Below are positions 1-7,997 of a DNA stretch of 64,000 nucleotides, one piece after another. The translations under genes and the position numbers were made by a program. Position 1 is the stretch's first letter. Every line of letters begins with the position of its first letter. This DNA comes from an uncultured Bacteroidales bacterium. GTDB lineage: Bacteria > Bacteroidota > Bacteroidia > Bacteroidales > Bacteroidaceae. The stretch spans positions 1-64,000 of the forward strand of contig CADAGO010000009.1 in the NCBI GenBank assembly GCA_902787555.1. The letters are read 5' to 3'. The notes beneath the pieces are model-generated. The model had not been told where the DNA came from, searched no databases, and was given only the letters and a program-made list of their open reading frames with translations.

Positions 1-72
1 TGTGTCTACAGATTCAGTACGACTTCAACAAATGTGTCTACAGATTCAGCTAATGAAGGAAAAAAGTGTCTA
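1..72. repeat. Short direct repeats at the window edge
   Basis: The 17-mer TGTGTCTACAGATTCAG occurs at 1-17 and again at 33-49, and a shortened form GTGTCTA at 66-72. Repeated motifs of this kind can mark the end of a transposable element whose body would lie left of the window, but no transposase is visible here and no inverted partner was found. The repeat is seen directly; the mobile-element reading is only a guess. Confidence 0.4.
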
Positions 73-347
73 GAAAACCAGAAAAAATGTACCTCCCCCA
101 AAACCGTGAGTTAACTCAAATCATTTACCAGACCCCCTCTGTCTTTCAGACATCTCCCCCCTCTATGGGGAGAGGCTGTCCATTTACCATTTTACATTTT
201 ACATTGCACATTTACCTTCGACCTTTGACTTTAGATACATCTTGAGCCTGTCGAAATGACCTTAGACCTATTAACCTACTAAGCAATTAAGCAACACCGC
301 AGGAATATGCAGGTAAGCCTGTTTTTCTTCTACTTTTTTCAGAAAAG
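73..347. other. Noncoding leader region with several short repeats
   Basis: No credible gene lies here. The stretch holds a GC-rich REP-like palindrome (131-181, with CTCCCC/GGGGAG arms), about eight 7-bp units of the type ATTTTAC/ATTTACC (182-237), a copy of the dispersed element TTCGACAGGCTCAAGATGTA in reverse orientation (233-257) and 8-bp units of the type CCTATTAA (about 263-292). Confidence 0.6.
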
Positions 348-379
348 TTTTGTATATTAAAGGAATTGTTGTATCTTTG
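348..379 (+). promoter_or_regulatory. Bacteroidetes-type promoter for the TPR/HTH regulator
   Basis: TTTTG at 348-352 and TATCTTTG at 372-379 are 19 bp apart, matching the -33/-7 promoter pattern of Bacteroidetes. The predicted transcript starts about 15 bp before the ATG at 399. An upstream in-frame ATG at 366 lies ahead of the -7 box and would not be transcribed. Confidence 0.65.
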
Positions 380-398
380 CACTTTAAAGAGTTCATCT

Positions 399-2120
399 AT
401 GAAGCAACTGACATACATATTGGGACTTCTTCTGTTCCTTGCCTCCTGCACGGGTGACAAGGAGGTGATGTCCCTGTTGGAGCGAGCAGAGGCATATCTG
501 CCTGAGTACCCTGATAGTACGGGTATGTTGATGGATTCTATTAACTCTCGCCCTTTAAGGGAGAGCGGGGAGAGGGTCCTCTCTCTTTATGGCTTGCTGC
601 GTACCATGACCGATGCGATGCAGGGGAAGGGTGTGACCACGGATAGTTTGATCCGTCCCGCTTATGAATATTATAGGGAGCAGGGAGAGTCGGATGAGAA
701 CATCCGTCGTTTGGGTCGCAGTGCATTCTATTTGGCTCAGTTCGAGGCTTCCCGTGATAGCACGAAACGGGCTGAGGACCTCTTCCGTGAGGCGATTCGC
801 TGTACGGAACAGGTGGAGGATTGGCGTACATGCTATATGGCGTATGACCATTTTGCAAGTACAATCACATGGAGCAATACAGAGTTGGCTATTCAGTTGA
901 GGAAGACAGCGATTGATATATATAATAGGTGTAAGGATAAACCAGCGAACTACATATCAATTCTTAATTCTCTAAGTAACGACTACCTTTCTGTGGGCTT
1001 TGCTGATTCCGCATTCGATTGTGCCAATGATGCATATCAGATAGCCTGTGATGAACAATTGGAGCAGAAAAAATATGCATCCTTAAGGGTTTTGTCTAAT
1101 TTGTATTTTGAAACAGGCAACTATCCAACGGCTCTTGAATTAGCGAAGCAAGGCATGTATGGGCTAAACGACAAAACACGTGATGCATCCCTTTTCTCTT
1201 TAGCAGATTGCTATCTTGCTTGTGATTCCATAGAGCAAGCAAAAACAACACTGTTAAATATTCATTCTTCTAATCCAAAGATGCAATATGCCGTTTACCG
1301 CAAGTTATCACAAATTGCAATACAACTTCACGATGCTCCCTCAGCCATTGCCTACTCTGATTCATTAGAGACTGCAACTGTTGGCATGTTCACCAACATC
1401 CAACAGACAAAGGATGCATACTATCAAGCATTATTGCAGCAAGAACAGGAGAGCGAAAGACAACATATCGCATCATTAAAGCAACAAATGATATTTGGAA
1501 TATGCCTAGTAGCAATATTCATGGTTGCCGTTCTTGCATATGTTTTGTTTGAGAGATATAAGAAACGCCAGGCTATTGCAAAGGCCCAAATATTGGACAA
1601 GGCGGAAAGCCTTTCCAACTCATTAGCCGATACCCGACGGGAATATCAGTTGTTCAAAACAGACAAAGAGCAGTACGAGAAAACGCTGCAGCAGCGTATT
1701 CATGAATTGGAGGCCCATAACAATTCCATGAAGGAAAGGATTATCGAGTACAAGGAGGATGATTCGGAACTGATGAACAGTGATATTGTTCAGTTCTTTT
1801 TGGAAAAGAGTGAGGGCCGATTCGGTGAAGGAAAAGTGAAGCGTTCAGAACTGTCCGCATTGGAAAATGCTTTCAGGAAACATCTGAAATACAGCTACAG
1901 AAAATACAAACAGAGCAATCTCACCAACTTCCAGCTTCAGGTGGCGATATTAACACGATTAAACTTTACCACAAAGGAGATCGCACAGATTTTCGTTACC
2001 TCCCAACCGAGCATCAGCAAAACCAAAGCTAAGATAAACAATGGCTTATTTGGTGAGAATACCAGTGAATCGCTATACAACAATTTGCTATCTGTCAAAG
2101 CACTCAAATTGAAAGAATAA
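399..2120 (+). CDS. Membrane-anchored TPR protein with C-terminal helix-turn-helix
   Basis: The 573-residue product begins with a lipoprotein-like signal ending in LASC (Cys17). It is followed by helical tetratricopeptide-like repeats of about 330 residues, one clear membrane segment (about 364-385), a charged coiled coil, and a C-terminal LuxR/sigma-like helix-turn-helix (about 519-546, with TTKEIAQIF and SQPSISKTKAKI). This layout is common in Bacteroidetes one-component regulators, in which the periplasmic TPR part is thought to sense a signal and the cytoplasmic tail to bind DNA. The start at 399 is chosen because the promoter -7 box ends at 379. The target genes are not evident; the two secreted-protein genes just downstream are candidates only by proximity. 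The family assignment is from layout, not from a search. Confidence 0.8.
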   Translation: MKQLTYILGLLLFLASCTGDKEVMSLLERAEAYLPEYPDSTGMLMDSINSRPLRESGERVLSLYGLLRTMTDAMQGKGVTTDSLIRPAYEYYREQGESDENIRRLGRSAFYLAQFEASRDSTKRAEDLFREAIRCTEQVEDWRTCYMAYDHFASTITWSNTELAIQLRKTAIDIYNRCKDKPANYISILNSLSNDYLSVGFADSAFDCANDAYQIACDEQLEQKKYASLRVLSNLYFETGNYPTALELAKQGMYGLNDKTRDASLFSLADCYLACDSIEQAKTTLLNIHSSNPKMQYAVYRKLSQIAIQLHDAPSAIAYSDSLETATVGMFTNIQQTKDAYYQALLQQEQESERQHIASLKQQMIFGICLVAIFMVAVLAYVLFERYKKRQAIAKAQILDKAESLSNSLADTRREYQLFKTDKEQYEKTLQQRIHELEAHNNSMKERIIEYKEDDSELMNSDIVQFFLEKSEGRFGEGKVKRSELSALENAFRKHLKYSYRKYKQSNLTNFQLQVAILTRLNFTTKEIAQIFVTSQPSISKTKAKINNGLFGENTSESLYNNLLSVKALKLKE

Positions 2121-2230
2121 GTCACCAAAATGCGCTTACAGATAGTTGTAGAGCCGTTTTCGGTGAATAATCGGTGAACAAAACAGAAAACGCCAAAAAA
2201 CAGAAAAAAATATTCAATTTTTAAACGAGC

Positions 2231-2270
2231 AAAAATCATGCCTGTAGTACCTTACAAGCATGATTTTTTT
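2231..2270 (+). terminator. Rho-independent terminator after the TPR/HTH regulator
   Basis: AAAATCATGC and GCATGATTTT form a stem around a 16-base loop that itself can pair in part (TGTA/TTACA), followed by a run of T. It lies about 110 bp after the regulator stop codon. Confidence 0.7.
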
Positions 2271-2483
2271 TCATTTTTCTTGGTTTTTTGGTTAACTACT
2301 GGTTAACTCACTTTTTCATTTTTTCCCGTTTTATTCATTGTCGTTTAATTTATTTATATTATTTTTGCAGCGTCAAACCCCCAAAAAACAAAGAAAACAA
2401 GTGATGCTTTGTATAGCATTCGTAGGTGTTAATGCACAGAGTTTGAGGTAGAATCAGGTGTAACAATTGAAATTTGGTAAGTT
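2271..2483 (+). other. Promoter and long leader of the secreted protein, with a mini-ORF
   Basis: This is part of the 363-bp gap between genes. ATTG (2337-2340) and TATTTTTG (2360-2367), 19 bp apart, form a promoter. The leader of about 110 nt contains a 15-codon ORF at 2404-2451 that reads MLCIAFVGVNAQSLR, which resembles the end of a signal peptide and may be a relic of an earlier gene or a leader peptide. Confidence 0.5.
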
Positions 2484-3992
2484 ATGAGAATATTTTTTAT
2501 ATATTTATTATTGTTTGTTTCAGCATCTTGTTTTGCCCAGAATATGCTGGAAGATGGTAGTATGTGGGTATATTGGGACTATAATACTTATCAAGATGGA
2601 AGTACAGGCGAAGATGTTACCGTAAGTACTAATTCCTTATATTATGTCAACGGTGAAAGCGTGATAGAAGGTAAACGATATAAAGATATTTGGTGTTGCA
2701 AAAGGTATTATAACGCGGAAACGAGCCGTTGGGAATACCACCGCCATTATTGTGCCAGCTTTCGTGAAGAAGAGGGGCGGGTATACAGCAGGTGTGACGT
2801 ATATAGGTCTACAAATCTTTTTATGGATGATTTTTCATTTATGACAGATGACGTCATTCAGGTTGGGGACGAGTATTTGATTTACGATTTCAACCGCGAA
2901 CAGGGTACACTTAATATAGTAGACAGGAAAGGTAATGTCTTGCAAGCATACCAAACAGTGATTCCTTATGTCGGCGACAGACATTCTCTGTTGTTCCCTT
3001 TGCTCTATGAGTCTTCTTTTACTGTTAGGCGTTATATGACGAAAGAACTGCTTCTGTACTATCGGGGTGGAAAGTTGGCGTGGGAAAACTCCCAACTTGA
3101 CAAAGATCAATATGTTGTGTATTCCGATATGCAAGCAGAAATCGACCGTTATTTGACAAACTATATGAATGTTGGCGATGCGAATAACAGTTCACGTTTT
3201 CTTCATGAAGGAAACGTATGGACATATACGAACCTTTGCTATAACGAAGATGGTAAAGACGTGATGACAGCGTGGTATTACAAGTATTTTGTCAATGGGC
3301 ATTGTGAAATCAACGGAAAGCAATACGTGAATCTGTGGCGTGCCTCTTTCGGTTATATTACTGACAGGCATCCTCTTTATAAGGAGCAGGCATCCTCTCC
3401 GTACTTTGATTATATAGATGTTATGAATAAGATGCATTTCTGTGATACAGCAACCGTCTCATATCATTACGTGATGAGTATGCGCGAAGAAGACAGTAGA
3501 ATCTATGTACAAAATAGGATCTATCTTAATTCTTACAAAGTTGAAATGATTGACGGTAACATACCTTCAATGTTCAATAATTATTGGCAGGCAGATCTTT
3601 ATGATGATTTCGTCTTATATGATTTCGCTTTGGAAACTGACAGTATCATCCCATATATCGGTAATAAATACTCTTTGCTATATTTCTTTGTTGATACCGA
3701 GCATCCCATACAAGGGCCTATCGGACAACATAGAAATGAATGGACAGGAACTAAGGTGACTCAACACGAACGTCTCAACCTCTTCTATCGTGACGGTAAG
3801 TTGGAATACAAGAGTCCTGACTTCTATCCAGATCCGTTCTTCCCCGAAGAAACGGCAGATGGAATCATGGAAAATGTAAAAATTGAAAATATTAAAAATG
3901 AAAGAGCTGTCTTCAACCTCCAAGGTCAGCGCATCAATGGGTTGCAGAAAGGATTGATTATTGTGGATGGAAAGAAGATTTTTGTGAAATAG
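2484..3992 (+). CDS. Secreted protein of unknown function with conserved C-terminal tail
   Basis: The 502-residue product has a clear signal peptide (hydrophobic to about residue 18, ending SCFAQ) and is therefore exported. The mature part is rich in Tyr, Trp and Asp and contains two related halves: each has a W.Y.N/Y.YFVNG.....G..Y...W opening and an IPYVG/IGN.YSLL segment, so an internal duplication is likely. The last 30 residues (NLQGQRING.QKG through to KIFVK) match the tail seen on three other exported proteins in this window and resemble a short type IX secretion-type C-terminal domain. No enzyme motif was recognised. It has its own promoter at 2337-2367. The function is unknown. Confidence 0.75.
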   Translation: MRIFFIYLLLFVSASCFAQNMLEDGSMWVYWDYNTYQDGSTGEDVTVSTNSLYYVNGESVIEGKRYKDIWCCKRYYNAETSRWEYHRHYCASFREEEGRVYSRCDVYRSTNLFMDDFSFMTDDVIQVGDEYLIYDFNREQGTLNIVDRKGNVLQAYQTVIPYVGDRHSLLFPLLYESSFTVRRYMTKELLLYYRGGKLAWENSQLDKDQYVVYSDMQAEIDRYLTNYMNVGDANNSSRFLHEGNVWTYTNLCYNEDGKDVMTAWYYKYFVNGHCEINGKQYVNLWRASFGYITDRHPLYKEQASSPYFDYIDVMNKMHFCDTATVSYHYVMSMREEDSRIYVQNRIYLNSYKVEMIDGNIPSMFNNYWQADLYDDFVLYDFALETDSIIPYIGNKYSLLYFFVDTEHPIQGPIGQHRNEWTGTKVTQHERLNLFYRDGKLEYKSPDFYPDPFFPEETADGIMENVKIENIKNERAVFNLQGQRINGLQKGLIIVDGKKIFVK

Positions 3993-3993
3993 T

Positions 3994-4024
3994 ATTGAGG
4001 AATCAAAGAAATACATTATTTTTG
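3994..4024 (+). promoter_or_regulatory. Promoter for the 4071-6641 secreted protein
   Basis: ATTG at 3994-3997 and TATTTTTG at 4017-4024 are 19 bp apart, directly after the preceding stop codon. The gene downstream therefore has its own promoter even though it follows closely. Confidence 0.5.
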
Positions 4025-4070
4025 CAACATATTTTTAAAAGAATTATAAACTTAATTAATACGGATGCTT

Positions 4071-6641
4071 ATGAAACGGTTATATTCCTTTATGCTCAGT
4101 ATGGCGATAGCCATCTGTGCAAGTGCACAGTTCAAGAGTTCTGTGTGGATGGTACCTGATGACATGTATATGGGTCCTCAGATTGCGTTCAACTTCTCCT
4201 CAGTATGCAGGAACATGGGTGTGGACCGTGAGGAGTTCGGACCGATTCTGAAACAATGGTTGGATCCTAACAGGAATAAGAAGACGGAGTACGAGAACAT
4301 ACGTCTGATGTATGTCTCTTCGGATAACGGCCGCTTCAAGTTGGGAGACGATACCCACGGCAGCTTTAACTTTCAGACTGACGTAACCGACCCTTATTCG
4401 GGGACAGAAAGGCCTCTGAATGTGTGGGGAGGCCAGGCTGCACTCGATTTGAAGAATAATACGCTGTGTTTCAATCTCTACCTGGCTCCGGCAGCAGTCA
4501 TGGGGCTTTACGGTGGTGAACCATTGGTGAAGTCGGGCGACCAGCTACAGGCAACATTTGCCGTAGAATATGAAGGCAAGGTGGCTACGTTCGACATCAC
4601 TCTCAATCTGTCGGACAGCAGGAGGGGTAATGAGATTCCGCTCATCACACTCGACAAGGCGGGTGAGAAAGGCATTAATATGAAGTATACCGTCGGGAGG
4701 AACTGCGTCACCCACCTGAACCTCGACTCTATCGCAGCATGCTTCGGTGAGGATGTACGTGGTGGTAACCTGCAGTTGTGTGTCTATTCAGATGCAGAGA
4801 AGAAGACGCTCACCGACCGCTACACCTATGACCAGTCATCGGCGCTGTTGCTCGATGACGGCTTTGTGGAGTGGAAAGAACCATACGACAGACGTTATTT
4901 TGCCTTTTATTATTTCCCTCTTCCTCAAGAAATTGCTATAAATCCATCATCTGCAGATGCATACGCAGAGGGTGAACATGTTACAGGCTCTGTATTCCTC
5001 GTTGCTGACGGGAAGTACTTTGAACTGAAACTAGACGTGCAGTTCGGCGACTCGGAACAGGAGGAGCGGAACATGGCAGTGGTGGCTTCAGCCGAACAAT
5101 GCGGTAAGTTCACACGTGTACTGACCGTGGAGCCGACTGACATGTGGGGAGGAGTTCATGAACTGACAGCAGCGTTCAGTGTTCCTGTCATTGCCAATGC
5201 ACTGGGAGTAGGCAGCGACGAACTGCTGAAAGCCATTACCGACTGGAAAAACGGGAAGGAGAATGCCGATGGGACAGAGATGATCTACAACCTGTCGGAT
5301 CATGCATCGACCAGTTACACATCGGGAATCGGCGGCTACTGGATGAATAGAGACGGAAAGGTGGTAAGTTATAGTCACGTTGGTGACTGGGGATGTGAGC
5401 TGAATGTCAATAAGACCATGAAAGAGCTGAGGTTCGTATTGACCCAGAGACCTGATGTATTGAAGCACGGTGATGTTTGCAGTGCACAGTTAGGCATCTA
5501 CTATAAAGGCCGTATGGCAGTCCTGGAAATCATCATGAACGTAAAGGATGGCGGCAACGGTGAACAGATTGCACTGAGCAGCCTGAAGAAAGTGGGCGAG
5601 CAGGTGTTGACGGGCGCATTTTCCGATCCATCGGATAGGTTGAAAATAAACCTTGACCTCAATGAAATTGCAGCTCTGTTCAATGGAGATGTGGTAGGTA
5701 AGGCGCTGAAGCTCTATGTGATGAGTGATGCTGAGAACCAGTTGCTGACCGACCGCTATTCGTATGAGATATGTCCGACTGTGGCTCTTAATATAGAGGG
5801 AACGGAATTCAATGATTTCAGTTCGCATGAGTATTATATGCTGACCTATTCTCCATATGATAATCTGCTGCTCATCAGTATGCATCCTGAAGCATTTAAG
5901 GGCGGGCAGAAATCCTCAGGTTCCGTGTTCCTTGTTTCTGGCGACCAGTATTATGAACTGGTGATGGACATTCTGTTTGGCAGCGAGCAGGACGAGAAGA
6001 CACACTTCGACATCCTTGCTACTGAGCAGATGGATGTGAAGCTGATGCTGACAGGTGACTACTATACGTATCTGAATAGGCAGACAGGCGAGTATGCGCT
6101 TGTACAGACTCCTATTGACTGGTCGAGAACCGTAGAGTTGCTCGGAACAGAGAGTCCTGTGCTTTATGCAGAGCAGATGCAGGACGGACAGCTTATCTAC
6201 ACATGCCGCTACAATGCAGCCCCAGGACAGGGATTCTGGTTTGAAACAGAGGGTCAGAATGCATATAGAACATCATTCCTCGGGACGAGAACAAAGATAG
6301 GCATGTATTACTCTGACAGTTCGTTCAAATGGTACGAGGAGCCTTTCGCCGGCACGAAGACGGGAGAAACATACACCCTCAATCTCTATTTCACCAATCC
6401 CGACAAGGACACAGCCGTGAAATATATAGTCAATGTAGAGTTCGTCGACGAAATCAGCAACACACAACTCTGCCACGCACGACGCCTACCAGCAGGAATG
6501 GATACATCAACAGGAATTGAGGAAATCGTAAATGGTAAATGGTCAAATAGTAAATCTATCTACAACCTCCAAGGTCAGCGCATCAAAGGGTTGCAGAAGG
6601 GATTGAATATCGTGGATGGGAAGAAAATCATGTTGAAGTGA
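4071..6641 (+). CDS. Large secreted protein with internal duplication and conserved tail
   Basis: The product is 856 residues (ATG at 4071; another ATG at 4065 adds two residues). It has a signal peptide ending in CASA and two long homologous halves. Matching segments include LDSIAACFGEDVRG / LNEIAALFNGDVVG, YSDAEKKTLTDRYTY / MSDAENQLLTDRYSY, and GSVFLVADGKYFEL / GSVFLVSGDQYYEL. Parts with W....G and F.F..... strands resemble the DUF4859 family of Bacteroidetes surface proteins, a tentative assignment. The final 30 residues carry the NLQGQRIKG.QKG tail, and their DNA is nearly identical to that of the preceding gene, which suggests recent duplication or gene conversion. No catalytic motif was recognised. 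Confidence 0.75.
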   Translation: MKRLYSFMLSMAIAICASAQFKSSVWMVPDDMYMGPQIAFNFSSVCRNMGVDREEFGPILKQWLDPNRNKKTEYENIRLMYVSSDNGRFKLGDDTHGSFNFQTDVTDPYSGTERPLNVWGGQAALDLKNNTLCFNLYLAPAAVMGLYGGEPLVKSGDQLQATFAVEYEGKVATFDITLNLSDSRRGNEIPLITLDKAGEKGINMKYTVGRNCVTHLNLDSIAACFGEDVRGGNLQLCVYSDAEKKTLTDRYTYDQSSALLLDDGFVEWKEPYDRRYFAFYYFPLPQEIAINPSSADAYAEGEHVTGSVFLVADGKYFELKLDVQFGDSEQEERNMAVVASAEQCGKFTRVLTVEPTDMWGGVHELTAAFSVPVIANALGVGSDELLKAITDWKNGKENADGTEMIYNLSDHASTSYTSGIGGYWMNRDGKVVSYSHVGDWGCELNVNKTMKELRFVLTQRPDVLKHGDVCSAQLGIYYKGRMAVLEIIMNVKDGGNGEQIALSSLKKVGEQVLTGAFSDPSDRLKINLDLNEIAALFNGDVVGKALKLYVMSDAENQLLTDRYSYEICPTVALNIEGTEFNDFSSHEYYMLTYSPYDNLLLISMHPEAFKGGQKSSGSVFLVSGDQYYELVMDILFGSEQDEKTHFDILATEQMDVKLMLTGDYYTYLNRQTGEYALVQTPIDWSRTVELLGTESPVLYAEQMQDGQLIYTCRYNAAPGQGFWFETEGQNAYRTSFLGTRTKIGMYYSDSSFKWYEEPFAGTKTGETYTLNLYFTNPDKDTAVKYIVNVEFVDEISNTQLCHARRLPAGMDTSTGIEEIVNGKWSNSKSIYNLQGQRIKGLQKGLNIVDGKKIMLK

Positions 6642-6679
6642 GAGAAACCTTCGTCGTGAGTTCAGACCGAACGGAAAAA

Positions 6680-6720
6680 ACAATCAGCGCATGGGAAATC
6701 CGTGCGCTGATTGTGTTGTG
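6680..6720 (-). terminator. Terminator between convergent genes
   Basis: ACAATCAGCGCA (6680-6691) and TGCGCTGATTGT (6703-6714) form a perfect 12-bp stem with an 11-nt loop. On the minus strand it is followed by a T run, so it fits best as the asd terminator, but it may also serve the plus-strand gene. Confidence 0.75.
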
Positions 6721-6730
6721 ATATAAGCGT

Positions 6731-7795
6731 TTATTTTGCCTCAAACTCTCCTTGCTGTACGAGGAATTCTGCTATCTGTACGGCATTGAGTGCTGCACCT
6801 TTCTTAATCTGGTCGCCTGACAGCCAGAAGGTAAGACCGTTTTCGTTTGCCAGGTCTTTGCGAACACGACCTACGTACACATCGTCCTTGCCGGCTGTGA
6901 ATAGCGGCATGGGGTAGGGAAGTCCTTCCATCGTCTCTTTCGATGGGTCTGGATTTGCTTTTGCACCTACCAATGCAGGGTTGTCGATCAGGGTGACTCC
7001 TTTGGCTGCAGCAATGGCACGTTGAGCATCTTCCACAGAGATAGGCTTCTCGGTCTCTACCCATACTGCCTCGCTATGGGCACGGAGTGAAGAGATACGT
7101 ACGCACATCGCTGAGCAGTTGGCATCGGTGTGCATGATTTTCTTTGTCTCGTTGAACATCTTCATCTCTTCCTTCGTATAGCCATTATCTTGGAACACAT
7201 CGATTTGGGGAATTACGTTGTATGCCAGCTGATAAGCAAACTTGCTGACAACTGGGTCTTTGGATTCTGCGAGTGCCTTGTATTGCTCTTGCAGTTCTGC
7301 CATAGCTGCTGCTCCTGCACCTGATGCACTCTGGTATGATGCTACGTGGATTCGCTTGATGTGTGAGAGGGTTTCGATGGGTTTCAGTACAACGACCATC
7401 ATAATGGTGGTACAATTGGGGTTGGCAATGATACCGCGCGGGCGGTTCAGTGCATCTTCTGCATTGCACTCTGGAACAACGAGAGGTACATCATCGCACA
7501 TACGGAATGCACTTGAGTTGTCGATCATCACTGTGCCAAACTTGGTGATGTCGTCGGCAAATTCCTTCGAAGTGCCTGCACCAGCTGATGTGAATGCAAT
7601 GTCCACTCCCTTAAAGTCATCACCGTGTTTCAGCAGTTGAACTTCGTATTCCTTACCACGGAATGTGTACTTTCTGCCAGCACTGCGAGTTGAACCAAAC
7701 AATACCAATTCATCGATTGGGAAATTTCTCTCATCGAGGACCTTTAGAAACTCTTGTCCTACTGCGCCACTTGCGCCTACAATTGCTACTTTCAT
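6731..7795 (-). CDS. asd: Aspartate-semialdehyde dehydrogenase
   Basis: This 354-residue cytoplasmic enzyme reduces aspartyl phosphate to aspartate semialdehyde with NADPH, the branch point to lysine/diaminopimelate, threonine and methionine. The N-terminal [10 protein letters not shown] loop binds NADP. The active-site cysteine lies in NPNCTT (Cys128), and length and order match the family. The start at 7795 is chosen because it opens directly with MKVAIVG; a longer reading to 7822 would begin inside the -7 promoter box (7820-7827). It is a single gene, convergent with the secreted-protein gene and divergent from the antiporter. Confidence 0.95.
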   Translation of the reverse strand: MKVAIVGASGAVGQEFLKVLDERNFPIDELVLFGSTRSAGRKYTFRGKEYEVQLLKHGDDFKGVDIAFTSAGAGTSKEFADDITKFGTVMIDNSSAFRMCDDVPLVVPECNAEDALNRPRGIIANPNCTTIMMVVVLKPIETLSHIKRIHVASYQSASGAGAAAMAELQEQYKALAESKDPVVSKFAYQLAYNVIPQIDVFQDNGYTKEEMKMFNETKKIMHTDANCSAMCVRISSLRAHSEAVWVETEKPISVEDAQRAIAAAKGVTLIDNPALVGAKANPDPSKETMEGLPYPMPLFTAGKDDVYVGRVRKDLANENGLTFWLSGDQIKKGAALNAVQIAEFLVQQGEFEAK

Positions 7796-7819
7796 GTGAT
7801 CTGTTTTAATTTGTGCGTG

Positions 7820-7827
7820 CAAAGGTA
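7820..7827 (-). promoter_or_regulatory. -7 promoter box of asd
   Basis: TACCTTTG on the minus strand, 24 bp upstream of the asd ATG. The -33 element is weak. Upstream on the plus strand lie imperfect 14-bp direct repeats of AATTAAGAGTTACG. Confidence 0.5.
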
Positions 7828-7952
7828 CGAAGAAATTAAGAGTTACGAATTAAGAGTTACGAAAAAATGGGAAAAAGGGTGAAAAAAGGGTATAGAATAG
7901 TGGAAAATAGCAGAAAAAGTCCAATGTTAAATGTTAAGTGTTCATTTTTTTG

Positions 7953-7960
7953 TACTTTTG
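7953..7960 (+). promoter_or_regulatory. -7 promoter box of the antiporter-lolD-cvfB run
   Basis: TACTTTTG at 7953-7960, about 37 bp before the ATG at 7998. No convincing -33 element is seen. Confidence 0.45.
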
Positions 7961-7997
7961 CAGTGCGAAACCATTTTAAGGTAAAAATGAACTCAAC

